NCBI RefSeq assembly: GCF_015278255.1 | Contig: NZ_JADIJC010000004.1 | Location: 248,001-312,000, forward strand | Direction: 5' to 3' | Length of the DNA stretch: 64,000 bases | Source of the DNA: Microbacterium hibisci | GTDB lineage: Bacteria; Actinomycetota; Actinomycetes; Actinomycetales; Microbacteriaceae | Shown: positions 51,428 to 60,022 of the stretch, piece after piece | Layout: every line of letters starts with the position of its first letter | Position numbering within the stretch: position 1 is the stretch's first letter | Translations under genes and position numbers: made by a program | The notes under the pieces: generated by a model | What the model saw: the letters and a program-made list of their open reading frames with translations, nothing else | The model's database searches: none | What the model was told of the DNA's origin: nothing

Positions 51428-51488
51428 GCGGCAGGAATCCGCCGACGCGTGGCGTCCCGGCCTGTTCCCGGTGACCTATCGTGGCCGC

Positions 51489-52352
51489 ATGAGCCCGGTC
51501 GAGATCCAGCAGTGGACGGCGTTCTCCTCCGACGCGGCGGGCGGCAATCCCGCAGGCGTCGTGCTGGACGCGGAAGGACTGACGGATGCCGCGATGCTCG
51601 GCATCGCCGCCGACCTCGGGTACGCCGAATCGGCGTTCGTGCAAGCGGGGCGGGGCGCCGGACGCCGGGCGATCCGCTACTTCTCGCCCCTGGCAGAGGT
51701 CCCGTTCTGCGGACACGCCACCGTGGCGGCGGCGGCCGCGATCGCCGCCGAGGAGGGTGACGGTGCGATCTCGTTCGAGACGCCGGTCGGCGTCGTCGAG
51801 ATCGAGACCACCACGGGGACGACCGGTGAGCGGCGGGTGTCGTTCACGGGCGTCGAGCCCGGCATCGCGCCGCTGCCCGATGACGCGCTCGCCGACGTCC
51901 TCGACTCGGTCGGACTGTCGGAGGCCGACCTGCACCCCCGCTTCCACCCCGCGCTGGCGTTCGGCGGCAATTGGCACCCCCTCGTCGTCATCGCCGATCG
52001 AGCGGTGTTCGACGGGTTCCGGGTGGACCCCGTCCGTGCGCGGCAGGTGCTCGACGAGCGGGGATGGCCGGCGACCATGATCATGCTGTGGCCCGAGGCC
52101 GATGACCGCTGGCACGCGCGCAACGTCTTCCCCGTCGGGTCCATCGTCGAGGATCCGGCGACCGGCGCTGCCGCGGCAGCGACCGGCGGCTACCTTCGAG
52201 CCACCGGTGCCGCGCGCCCGCCGGCCCGCGTCGTCATCCTCCAGGGAAGCCACGTGGGCCGGCCGAGCGAGCTCACCGTCGACATCCCGGCGGAGGGCGG
52301 AATCGTCGTGTCGGGGTCGGCGGCGCGCATCGACACCGCAGGCACCGGCTGA
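51489..52352 (+). CDS. PhzF-family isomerase/epimerase-like protein
   Basis: A 287-residue protein of the PhzF/diaminopimelate-epimerase fold. IQQWTAFSSDAAGGNPAGVVL is the family N-terminus, with RYFSPLAEVPFCGHATVAAA and IVEDPATGAAAAATGGYL as the conserved loops. An active-site Glu is expected at AESAF. The natural substrate of most members is unknown. ATG 51489 is the family-typical start. It converges with the CorC-like gene across a tandem repeat. Confidence 0.9.
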   Translation: MSPVEIQQWTAFSSDAAGGNPAGVVLDAEGLTDAAMLGIAADLGYAESAFVQAGRGAGRRAIRYFSPLAEVPFCGHATVAAAAAIAAEEGDGAISFETPVGVVEIETTTGTTGERRVSFTGVEPGIAPLPDDALADVLDSVGLSEADLHPRFHPALAFGGNWHPLVVIADRAVFDGFRVDPVRARQVLDERGWPATMIMLWPEADDRWHARNVFPVGSIVEDPATGAAAAATGGYLRATGAARPPARVVILQGSHVGRPSELTVDIPAEGGIVVSGSAARIDTAGTG

Positions 52353-52361
52353 GGAAGCCCG

Positions 52362-52460
52362 CTCTCCTGCCCGCCGCCGCGCTCACGCGCCGAGCTCTCC
52401 TGCACGCCGCGGCGCTCACGCGCCCCGCGGCACTCCCGCCCGCCGTCGCGCTCATGCGCT
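52362..52460. repeat. Three tandem 33-base units between convergent genes
   Basis: Units at 52362-52394, 52395-52427 and 52428-52460 share the pattern CTCTCCTGC.CGCCGC.GCGCTCACGCGCC, with the third more diverged. The last unit overlaps the final codons of the CorC-like gene on the minus strand, and an 11-codon period would continue that frame if its stop were lost. Confidence 0.7.
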
Positions 52461-53762
52461 GCGTTCGCCGACGCCGGTCGGCGCCTCCGTCTCTGCACCG
52501 GTCCGCGTGCTGACCCGCACGGCGGAGATGCGCCGACGGTCGAGCGCCGTGACCTGGATGGTCGCGCCGTCCAGCTCGACGGTGTCGCCGACGGCGGCCA
52601 GGCGTCCGAGCTGCTCGATGACGAAGCCCGCCACCGTGTCGGACGAACCGCGCGGCAGCGCGAGTCCGGTCAGCTCCTCGAAGTCCTGCAGATTCAGGCG
52701 GCCGTCGAGCTCGCCGCCCACCGCCACGGGGTCGGCGGCGGTGTCGTACTCGTCGAAGATCTCGCCCACGACCTCCTCCACGAGGTCTTCGAGCGTGACG
52801 ATGCCGTCGGTGCCGCCGTACTCGTCCACCACGACGGCGATGTGGTGCCCGTCGGCCCGCATGCGCGTGAGGGTGGGCAGCACGCCCGCCGTCGACGGCA
52901 GGTACGAGATGGGGCGGATGAGGCGCTGAACCGGCGCCGCCGGATCGAGGGCCGCCGCCTCGAAGACGTCGCGGACGTGGACGAACCCGACGATGTCGTC
53001 GATCGACCGGTCCGCGACGGGATAGCGCGAGAACGGCAGCTCGCGCACCTGCGCCACCGCCTCGGCGATGGTGGCGGCTTCGTCGAGCGCGACGACCTCC
53101 GGACGCGGACGCATCACCTCGCTGATCTGGCGGCCGCGGAGCGACAGCACGTCGTCGAGGATGCGCTTCTCGTCGTCGGGCAGCCCCTGCTGCGTCGCCA
53201 CGATGTCGCGGAACTCCTCTTCGCTCAGCTCTTCGGCGGCCTTGTGCGGATCGCCGCCGAGCAGCCGCACGACGGCGTTCGTCGACACCGACAGCAGCCA
53301 GATGACCGGCCGCATGATCGTCGCGAAGCCGTCGAGAACCGGCGCCACCGCGTAGGCGAACTGCGCGTTGCGCTGGATCGCCAGGCGCTTGGGCACCAGC
53401 TCGCCGAGCACCAGCGAGAGGTACGCGATCACCAGGGTGAGCACGATCGTCGCGATGGTCGACGCCAGCTGCTCGGACGCGCCCCACAGCACGAACAGCG
53501 GTGCCACCGAGGGTGCGATCGAGGTGGCGCCGTAGGCGGCCGACGCGAAGCCGGCCACCGTCACGCCGATCTGCACCGCCGAAAGGAAGGTGTTGGGGTT
53601 GCGGGCGAGGCCGGCGACCTTCTGGCCGCGCCGCCCGCGCGCGGCGATGGTGTTGAGCTGGCTCTCCCTGAGCGTGACCAGCGCCATCTCGGTCGCCGCG
53701 AAGACGCCGCCGATGAGCACGAAGACGATGACGAGTGCGATGTTCCAGAGCAGGTCGGCCAT
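52452..53762 (-). CDS. CorC/HlyC-type transporter (CNNM-like)
   Basis: A 436-residue membrane protein. A DUF21 domain with about four spans (residues 1-150; FAATEMALVTLRESQL and LVLGELVPKRLAIQ are signatures) is followed by two CBS domains (about 200-325; MRPRPEVVALDE, FSRYPVAD, DEYGGTDGIVTLEDLVEEVVGEIFDE) and a C-terminal CorC_HlyC domain. Relatives mediate Mg2+/Co2+ efflux or related divalent-cation transport. It lies next to a TerC/Alx-type gene on the same strand with a 94-base gap. Confidence 0.93.
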   Translation of the reverse strand: MADLLWNIALVIVFVLIGGVFAATEMALVTLRESQLNTIAARGRRGQKVAGLARNPNTFLSAVQIGVTVAGFASAAYGATSIAPSVAPLFVLWGASEQLASTIATIVLTLVIAYLSLVLGELVPKRLAIQRNAQFAYAVAPVLDGFATIMRPVIWLLSVSTNAVVRLLGGDPHKAAEELSEEEFRDIVATQQGLPDDEKRILDDVLSLRGRQISEVMRPRPEVVALDEAATIAEAVAQVRELPFSRYPVADRSIDDIVGFVHVRDVFEAAALDPAAPVQRLIRPISYLPSTAGVLPTLTRMRADGHHIAVVVDEYGGTDGIVTLEDLVEEVVGEIFDEYDTAADPVAVGGELDGRLNLQDFEELTGLALPRGSSDTVAGFVIEQLGRLAAVGDTVELDGATIQVTALDRRRISAVRVSTRTGAETEAPTGVGERSA

Positions 53763-53856
53763 CAGCAGGACTTCGGCTCGGAAGCGGGGGTGCCCGGGGT
53801 CATCCGGGCGCCGGGACTGTCAGGGTCGGCGGCGGTGGCACCGCGACGGTGGCGTC

Positions 53857-54993
53857 TCAAGAGAATTCCTTTCTGGCTTCCGCGGGTTCGATGTCCGCGG
53901 GTTCGGCCGCGGGGTCTGTATCCGCGGGGGTCGTGGGGGCGGGAGCAGCGTCCGCGGGGCCGGGGTGCGGACGATCGGCGGCCCCGTCACCCCCGACCGC
54001 CGTGGCGGCCGTGGCGATGAGCGGGCGCCCGCGTTCCCCGCGGGTCTTGACGAGGCTCGCCACCGTCGCGACGGCGATCGTGGCAGCGATGAACAGCAGC
54101 GAGAACCAGATCGGGATTTCGGGGGCCCACAGCATCGGCTCGCCGCCGTTGATGAAGGGCAGCTCGTTGACGTGCATCGCGTGCAGCACGAGCTTGACGC
54201 CGATGAAGGCGAGGATGACCGCGAGGCCCTGGGCGAGGTACACCAGGCGCTCCAGCAGCCCGCCGATGAGGAAGTACAGCTGGCGCAGGCCCATCAGAGC
54301 GAACGCGTTCGCCGTGAAGACGATGTACGCCTGCTCGGTGAGGCCGTAGATGGCGGGGATCGAGTCGACGGCGAAGATGAGGTCGACGAAGCCGATCGCG
54401 ATGATCACGAGCAGCATCGGCGTCACGAAGCGGCGGCCGTCCTTGACGACGGTGAGGCGATCGCGGTTGTACTCATCGCTCACCGGCAGGATCCGGCGCA
54501 CGAACGACATGAACCGGCCCTGGGCGGGATCGGCCTCGCCGTGGGTGAACGCCTGACGGTACGCGAGCACCAGGAGCAGTGCGCCGAACAGATAGAAGAC
54601 CCACGAGAAGTTCTCGATGAGGGCGGCGCCGACGGCGATGAACGCGCCCCGGAGGATGAGGGCGATCACGATGCCGATCATCAGCACCTTCTGCTGGTAG
54701 ATCTTCGGGACGGCGAACCCGGTCATCACGATGAGGAACACGAAGAGGTTGTCGATCGACAGCGCCTTCTCGGTGAGGTACCCCGCGAAGTACTCGCCGC
54801 CGTACGTCCAGCCCGAGACGAAACCGATGCCGACACCGAACAGCAGAGCGAGGCCGATGTAGAAGGCCGACCACCGGGCGGATTCGCCGATGGTCGGTTC
54901 GTGAGGCTTGCGCACGTGCGCGAAGAACTCGTAGACGAAGAACGCGATGGTGACCGCGATCGTGATGACCCACACGAGCGGGGTGATGTGCAA
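53857..54993 (-). CDS. TerC/Alx-family metal exporter
   Basis: A 378-residue protein with about nine spans. Signatures are TEKALSIDNLFVFLIVMTGF and FVDLIFAVDSIPAIYGLTEQAYIVFTANAFALMGLRQLYF, both with membrane Asp residues expected to bind metal. Family members such as Alx and MntP-linked TerC export Mn2+. The TTG start has GGAG six bases upstream. A structured leader resembling a yybP-ykoY manganese riboswitch lies just upstream. The last about 50 residues are a Pro/Ala/Asp-rich cytoplasmic tail. Confidence 0.92.
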   Translation of the reverse strand: MHITPLVWVITIAVTIAFFVYEFFAHVRKPHEPTIGESARWSAFYIGLALLFGVGIGFVSGWTYGGEYFAGYLTEKALSIDNLFVFLIVMTGFAVPKIYQQKVLMIGIVIALILRGAFIAVGAALIENFSWVFYLFGALLLVLAYRQAFTHGEADPAQGRFMSFVRRILPVSDEYNRDRLTVVKDGRRFVTPMLLVIIAIGFVDLIFAVDSIPAIYGLTEQAYIVFTANAFALMGLRQLYFLIGGLLERLVYLAQGLAVILAFIGVKLVLHAMHVNELPFINGGEPMLWAPEIPIWFSLLFIAATIAVATVASLVKTRGERGRPLIATAATAVGGDGAADRPHPGPADAAPAPTTPADTDPAAEPADIEPAEARKEFS

Positions 54994-55027
54994 GAGCGAC
55001 TCCAGACCTGGCGCGACGAAGCGGCGT

Positions 55028-55120
55028 CAAGGTCTTCTCCATCCTCGAACGAGGACCGGTCGCCCGGGATGCGCCCTGCATCCGTAATGACGAGCCGACC
55101 GTGTCGGAGTACTCCCCTTG
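55028..55120 (-). promoter_or_regulatory. Candidate yybP-ykoY (Mn2+) riboswitch
   Basis: On the minus strand the 93 bases begin CAAGGGGAGTA and end GAAGACCTTG. CAAGG and CCTTG pair as the closing stem, and GGGGAGTA matches the conserved yybP-ykoY loop. Between them lie GGTCG/CGACC, a GGATGC/GCATCC hairpin and a TCCTCG/CGAGGA hairpin. It sits 34 bases before a TerC/Alx gene, the classic target of this riboswitch. Called from pattern only; Rfam RF00080 would decide. Confidence 0.75.
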
Positions 55121-55245
55121 GGTCTTGGCAGACTAGAGGCCCGCGCCGGGCGTTGCCTGGGAACTCGCCGAATGGCGGCCCCTTCCATCGCCTGGCCGAT
55201 GAGATCACCATGGAGGTGTCGGCATCGAGGCGTGAGGGGTTCGAC

Positions 55246-55452
55246 ATGAGCGTTTACCGAGTGATCGACGTCATCGGCACGAGCGACTCGTCGTGGGAGG
55301 AGGCGGCCCGCGAAGCCATCACCACGGCCGCAGGGTCGGTGCACGACCTCCGCATCGCCGAGGTGACGAAGCAGGACATCGTGGTGGGCGACGACGGGAC
55401 GCTGCTGTTCCGGGCGCGGCTCCAGCTGTCCTTCAAGTACGTCCCGGACTGA
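55246..55452 (+). CDS. Dodecin-family flavin-binding protein
   Basis: A 68-residue protein with the full dodecin pattern: VYRVIDVIGTSDSSWEEAAREAITTA, LRIAEVTKQDIVV and FRARLQLSFKYV. Dodecins assemble into hollow dodecamers that store flavins or CoA. GAGGGG precedes ATG 55246. It is a single gene between the TerC leader (opposite strand) and purA. Confidence 0.93.
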   Translation: MSVYRVIDVIGTSDSSWEEAAREAITTAAGSVHDLRIAEVTKQDIVVGDDGTLLFRARLQLSFKYVPD

Positions 55453-55594
55453 GCCGAGGCAACGTCGACCATGCCCGGGAGCCCCGCCGGCGGCGGGACC
55501 CCCGGTATCCCGCGCGCTCACCTCGACGCCAGAAGGCGTGGTGGAGCATCCCGATAGGATGGGGTGTAACCGTCCGATAACGGGGGAGTAGCCC

Positions 55595-56881
55595 ATGCCA
55601 GGCATCGTGATCGTCGGAGTCCAGTGGGGAGACGAGGGCAAGGGCAAGGCCACCGACCTCCTCGGTGAGCGCACCGACTGGGTGGTCAAGTTCAACGGCG
55701 GCAACAACGCCGGCCACACGGTCGTGATCGGCGACGAGAAGTACGCCTTGCACCTGCTGCCGTCGGGCATCCTCTCTCCCGGTGTGAACGCCGTCATCGG
55801 CAACGGCGTCGTGGTCGACCTCGAAGTGCTCTTCGCCGAGCTCGAGGCGCTGCACGCGCGCGGTCTCGACACGTCGCGTCTGCGCGTGAGCGCCAACGCC
55901 CACATCATCACGCAGTACCACCGGACCCTCGACAAGGTCACCGAGCGCTTCCTCGGCAAGCGCCAGATCGGCACGACCGGCCGCGGCATCGGCCCCGCCT
56001 ACGCCGACAAGATCAACCGCGTCGGCATCCGCGTGCAGGATCTCTTCGACGAGAACATCCTGCGCCAGAAGGTCGAGGGCGCCCTCGATCAGAAGAACCA
56101 CCTGCTGGTGAAGATCTTCAACCGCCGCGCCATCACCGCCGACGAGATCGTCGACGACCTGCTGTCGTACGCCCAGCGCCTCCGCCCGATGGTCGCCGAC
56201 ACCGCGCTCCTGCTCAACGAGGCGCTCGACGAGGGCGACGTCGTGGTGTTCGAGGGCGGCCAGGCGACCATGCTCGACGTCGACCACGGCACCTACCCGT
56301 TCGTGACGTCGTCGTCGGCGACCGCGGGCGGCGCCGCGACCGGCTCGGGCGTCGGCCCCAACCGCCTCGACCGCATCGTGGGCATCGTCAAGGCGTACAC
56401 GACCCGCGTCGGATCGGGCCCGTTCCCGACCGAGCTGTTCGACGAGAACGGCGACTTCCTGCGCTCGCGCGGCTTCGAGTTCGGCACGACGACCGGTCGC
56501 CCGCGCCGCGTCGGCTGGTACGACGCACCCATCACCCGCTACGCGACGCGCATCAACGGCATCACCGACCTGGTGCTGACCAAGCTCGACATCCTCACCG
56601 GTCTCGACCAGATCCCGGTGTGCGTCGCGTACGAGGTCGACGGCGAGCGGTTCGACGAGATCCCGGTGAACCAGTCGGACTTCCACCACGCGAAGCCCAT
56701 CCTCGAGTACTTCCCGGGCTGGAAGCAGGACATCTCGACCGCCCGGTCGTTCGAGGAGCTTCCGCTCGAGGCGCAGGACTACGTCCTCGCGCTGGAGGCG
56801 ATGAGCGGCACGCGCATCTCGGTGATCGGCGTGGGCGCGGCCCGCGACGCCGTGATCGTGCGCCACGACCTCGTCGATTGA
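55595..56881 (+). CDS. purA: Adenylosuccinate synthase
   Basis: A 428-residue enzyme converting IMP, aspartate and GTP to adenylosuccinate in AMP biosynthesis. The N-terminal [10 protein letters not shown]-loop, [48 protein letters not shown] and [12 protein letters not shown] are all present, and the length is standard. GGGGGAG lies seven bases before ATG 55595. Confidence 0.97.
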   Translation: MPGIVIVGVQWGDEGKGKATDLLGERTDWVVKFNGGNNAGHTVVIGDEKYALHLLPSGILSPGVNAVIGNGVVVDLEVLFAELEALHARGLDTSRLRVSANAHIITQYHRTLDKVTERFLGKRQIGTTGRGIGPAYADKINRVGIRVQDLFDENILRQKVEGALDQKNHLLVKIFNRRAITADEIVDDLLSYAQRLRPMVADTALLLNEALDEGDVVVFEGGQATMLDVDHGTYPFVTSSSATAGGAATGSGVGPNRLDRIVGIVKAYTTRVGSGPFPTELFDENGDFLRSRGFEFGTTTGRPRRVGWYDAPITRYATRINGITDLVLTKLDILTGLDQIPVCVAYEVDGERFDEIPVNQSDFHHAKPILEYFPGWKQDISTARSFEELPLEAQDYVLALEAMSGTRISVIGVGAARDAVIVRHDLVD

Positions 56882-56908
56882 CGCACGCGCGGCCTGACCA
56901 CTCGCCCG

Positions 56909-56978
56909 GATCAGGAGATCTGGCCGAGGCAGGACGATAGTGCGCGGATGGTTCCTGTATCCGCGAGATCTCCTGATC
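56909..56978. repeat. 13-bp inverted repeat with 44-base spacer
   Basis: GATCAGGAGATCT at 56909-56921 and its exact complement at 56966-56978 flank a 44-base loop that is not GC-paired. It lies between purA and the lactonase gene, directly before the lactonase ribosome-binding site. It could be a REP-type element, a terminator for purA or a leader fold. Confidence 0.65.
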
Positions 56979-56997
56979 TGAGAAAGGGGTGGAACCG

Positions 56998-58188
56998 GTG
57001 AGGTTCTGGCTGGGCGGGTACACCGCCGACATGGACGGCAGCGCGACCGGATTCGGGATGCTGCTCGCCGGCGCCGCGGACGACGCCTCGGCGGGCGGCG
57101 CGCTGGCCTTCGCGGGCGACGTCGCCACGACCGCGTCGCCGTCATGGCTCGCGCCGCACCCGACCCTCGACGTCGTCTACGCGGCGCTCGAGGCGCGCCA
57201 GCAGGTGCAGGCGTTCCGGCGCACCGGCGAGGCGGCCTTCGTGCCGCTCGGCGACCCGGTGCCCGCCGGCGAGGCGGTGTGCCACGTCGCGGTCTCGCCC
57301 GACGGCCGCTTCCTCGTGGCGAGCTGCTGGGGCGACGGACGCGTGGTGCGGATGGAGTTGGATGCCGCGGGCCGGCCGTCGTCGCCCGCCCTCGCCGCCG
57401 CGGCCGTCGATCCCCACGGCCCGGGGGCCCCGGCACCCGCCCCCGGCGACCTGGACCTCGCCGCAGCCGCGCGCGCGCTGCGCGAGGCGGCGGGAGCGGA
57501 GTTCGCGCACCTGGTGCCCGACCACGACCGCGAGGACGCCGCGGCGACCGACGCCGGCGATGCGGCCGCGGTGCGCCCGTCCCGTGCGCACCAGGCCGTG
57601 TTCCTGCCCGGCGGGCTCATCGCGACGACCGACCTCGGCCTCGACCTGGTGCGGTTCTGGCGCGACAGCGGCCGCGGGCTGCGCCTCGTGCAGGAGGTGA
57701 CGCTGCCGCAGGGCAGCGGACCGCGCCACATGGTGTGGCACCCGAGCGGGCACCTGTACGTCGTCACCGAGCTCTCGTGCGAGCTGTTCGTGCTTGCGCC
57801 GTCGGCTCCGGCGTCCGGCTCGGGCCCCGAGGTGTGGCGCCTGGCGGGCGGTGCGCCGCTCGGTGCCGGCACCCTGCCCGGCGACAGCGCCGCTGAGCTC
57901 GCCGCCTCGCGTGACGGCGCGTTCCTCTACGCCGGCGTCCGGGGCAGCAACACGATCGCGACGCTGCGCGTCCGCGGCGCGGGCGAGACCGTCGAACCGG
58001 TCGCGCTCGTCGACGCGGGCGTCGAGTGGCCGCGCCACCATGTGGTCGTCCGCGACATCCTGCTCGTCGCCGGCCAGCGCTCCGACGAGGTCGCCTCGCT
58101 CACGCTCGACATCCGCACCGGGGTGCCCGGTCGCGTGCGGCACCGGACCGCGGCCCCGACGCCGACCTGCCTCCTCCCGGTGCGCTGA
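56998..58188 (+). CDS. Beta-propeller lactonase-family protein
   Basis: A 396-residue seven-blade propeller of the YbhE/6-phosphogluconolactonase type. Repeated blade strands include ASPSWLAPHPTLDVVYAALE, VCHVAVSPDGRFLVASCWGD, GPRHMVWHPSGHLYVVTELS and AASRDGAFLYAGVRGSNT. If it is a true lactonase it would open 6-phosphogluconolactone in the pentose phosphate pathway. An acidic/Ala insertion (about residues 174-195) sits between blades. GTG 56998 is preferred (AAAGGGG upstream, spacing nine); GTG 56989 is also in frame. Confidence 0.87.
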   Translation: MRFWLGGYTADMDGSATGFGMLLAGAADDASAGGALAFAGDVATTASPSWLAPHPTLDVVYAALEARQQVQAFRRTGEAAFVPLGDPVPAGEAVCHVAVSPDGRFLVASCWGDGRVVRMELDAAGRPSSPALAAAAVDPHGPGAPAPAPGDLDLAAAARALREAAGAEFAHLVPDHDREDAAATDAGDAAAVRPSRAHQAVFLPGGLIATTDLGLDLVRFWRDSGRGLRLVQEVTLPQGSGPRHMVWHPSGHLYVVTELSCELFVLAPSAPASGSGPEVWRLAGGAPLGAGTLPGDSAAELAASRDGAFLYAGVRGSNTIATLRVRGAGETVEPVALVDAGVEWPRHHVVVRDILLVAGQRSDEVASLTLDIRTGVPGRVRHRTAAPTPTCLLPVR

Positions 58189-58297
58189 GCGCCTCGCCTC
58201 GACGCCCGCGCGCGACGCAGATCGCGCGGAGGCTCCTGAGCGAGAGCGGGGTCGCCGCCCGGCGGGAGCGGCCGGTCCGAGCGCCTGCCCCCGGTTG

Positions 58298-58303
58298 TAT
58301 AGC
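58298..58303 (+). promoter_or_regulatory. Candidate -10 box for the AAA/radical-SAM operon
   Basis: TTGTATAGCC contains an extended -10-like TGTATAGC about 25 bases before the ATG at 58328. A -35 is not obvious. It is the only AT-rich hexamer in the 139-base gap before the operon. Confidence 0.35.
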
Positions 58304-58327
58304 CTGGTCGGGGTCGGAAAGGCGGGA

Positions 58328-59197
58328 ATGAGTTCGAACACGACGCTGAGCGGCGCGGCGCGCGGCCGCCTGCTCGCCTTCAACGCCTCCGTGTGGACCA
58401 TCGGGCTCGTCATGATCGGCATCATCGCCGGCGCGGTGCTGAGTGAGGCGGGCGACGACGTGTCGTCGAACGACGATTACGCCTACGAGCCGTGGCTGAA
58501 CCCCCGGCCGGCCGTCGCCGACGACGAGGGCGACGGCGTCTACAGCGGCGTCGACGGGGCCGTGATCCGGCTCGAAGGGCTCGATCCGGCTCAGCCCCTC
58601 CTCCTCACCCAACTCGACGACACCTACGTCGGTCGCGTGGCCGTCACGGGCCCCGACGGCGAGACCCTCGTCGAGGGCCCCTACGGCGAGCCCGCCGAGT
58701 TCGAGTCGTGGGCGGCGACCGACGGGCTGTGGGTGATCGTGCCGCAGCCCGACGTCGAGCTGTGGATCGACGGGTTCCGCGACGAGCGGTGGCGTCTGCA
58801 GATCACGACCCCGCCGCTCGAGACCCGCTCCGGCACCGTCAGCGGGTTCGGTCCCGCCGCCTTCCTGCTCGAAGGCGACGTGACGACCGCGCGCGTCAGC
58901 ACGCGAGGCGAGGGCGGCGTCACCATCGAGAGCGTCACCACCGCGGGGGTGACCGAGGTCTTCGCGGAGTTCGACCCCACCGACCGCTCCATCGCGTGGG
59001 AGGACGGCGACATCGTGCTCTTCGCGATCGACGCGTGGGACGAGACCGGCTGGACCATCACCTTCGCCGACCCGATCGCCCCCACCGCCGCTCCGACCGC
59101 CGCCCCCACCACCGCTCCGACCGCCGCCCCCACCACCGCTCCGACCGCCGCCCCCACCACCGACCCGACGCCTTCGACCGCGGGGGCGGATCAGTGA
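58328..59197 (+). CDS. Single-span membrane protein with Pro/Thr-rich tail
   Basis: A 289-residue protein. One transmembrane helix (about residues 17-40, ASVWTIGLVMIGIIAGAVL) is followed by an extracytoplasmic beta-rich region and a C-terminal AAPTTAPT repeat tail encoded by a 24-base tandem repeat. No family is recognised. It overlaps the next gene by GTGA, and the two have the same layout (one span, beta domain, Pro/Thr tail), suggesting duplication. It heads the presumed operon with the AAA ATPase. Confidence 0.75.
   Translation: MSSNTTLSGAARGRLLAFNASVWTIGLVMIGIIAGAVLSEAGDDVSSNDDYAYEPWLNPRPAVADDEGDGVYSGVDGAVIRLEGLDPAQPLLLTQLDDTYVGRVAVTGPDGETLVEGPYGEPAEFESWAATDGLWVIVPQPDVELWIDGFRDERWRLQITTPPLETRSGTVSGFGPAAFLLEGDVTTARVSTRGEGGVTIESVTTAGVTEVFAEFDPTDRSIAWEDGDIVLFAIDAWDETGWTITFADPIAPTAAPTAAPTTAPTAAPTTAPTAAPTTDPTPSTAGADQ
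59090..59161 (+). repeat. Three exact 24-base tandem units
   Basis: GCTCCGACCGCCGCCCCCAC plus CACC repeats exactly three times (59090-59113, 59114-59137, 59138-59161). It encodes APTAAPTT units in the tail of the membrane protein. Exact repetition suggests recent slippage and likely copy-number variation. Confidence 0.9.
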
Positions 59198-59994
59198 GCG
59201 CCGGCGCCGAGCGCATCCGGCGGTTCTCGATGGTCACCTGGCTCGTCGGCACCGTCGTCGTCGCGATCATCGCGTTCCTCGTGCTCCCGCAGGTCGCGAT
59301 CAACCCGGTGACGGGCGACGTGTACGTCGACGAGGTGCCGGGCGACAACGACTGGCCCTGGCTCGCCGATGACCCGCAGGAGTACGAGGTCGTCGACGGC
59401 GTGCTGCACGGCACGGCCGAGGGCGGCTTCGTGCGCCTGGACGCCGACTCCGACCTGCTCATGTTCACCGACCCCGACAGCCAGGGTGGCGACGACTGGG
59501 TGCCGGTGTACCAGCAGAACGGCGTCGAGTTCGACGTCGAGTCGGACGCGTGGGATTCGCCCGGCTATCTCGGCTCGCTCTATCCCGACGGCGACGTGCT
59601 GGTGCTCCCGGGCGATGAGGACGGACTCCTCTGGTTCGGAGCGACGCTGACCGACTGGACCGCCGGTGTCACGAAGCCGGAGGTCGTCCCCATGGGCGAG
59701 ACGGCGACGGGACAGGGCAACGCGGTGCTGATGTACGAGGGCGACGCGCTCAGCGGCCGCTTCCAGCACACGGGCTCGGGGCTGTTCCTCGTGGCGGCCG
59801 TCACGGTCGGCGGGTGGGACTCGCTCGTCAACGAGTTCGACGAGGTCGACGTGCGGGCGTCCTGGGAGCCGACCGACCGCGTGGTGTTCCAGGTCGACGC
59901 CGACACCGGCGACGGCACGTGGACCATCACGCTCGACACCCCCGCGGGCGACCCCGCCCCCACGACCACCCCGACCCCCACGCCGACGCAATGA
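59194..59994 (+). CDS. Second single-span membrane protein with Pro/Thr tail
   Basis: A 266-residue protein with one transmembrane helix (about 14-33) and an acidic, beta-rich outer domain containing NPVTGDVYVDEVPG, FTDPDSQGGDDWVPVY and GQGNAVLMYEGDALSG, and ending in TTTPTPTPTQ. No family is recognised. It is coupled to the preceding gene by GTGA overlap and precedes the AAA gene by 28 bases, with GAAGGAG as the ribosome-binding site of the latter. Confidence 0.75.
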   Translation: MSAGAERIRRFSMVTWLVGTVVVAIIAFLVLPQVAINPVTGDVYVDEVPGDNDWPWLADDPQEYEVVDGVLHGTAEGGFVRLDADSDLLMFTDPDSQGGDDWVPVYQQNGVEFDVESDAWDSPGYLGSLYPDGDVLVLPGDEDGLLWFGATLTDWTAGVTKPEVVPMGETATGQGNAVLMYEGDALSGRFQHTGSGLFLVAAVTVGGWDSLVNEFDEVDVRASWEPTDRVVFQVDADTGDGTWTITLDTPAGDPAPTTTPTPTPTQ

Positions 59995-60022
59995 CGCGGC
60001 ATCCGTTCGAGAAGGAGCTGAC

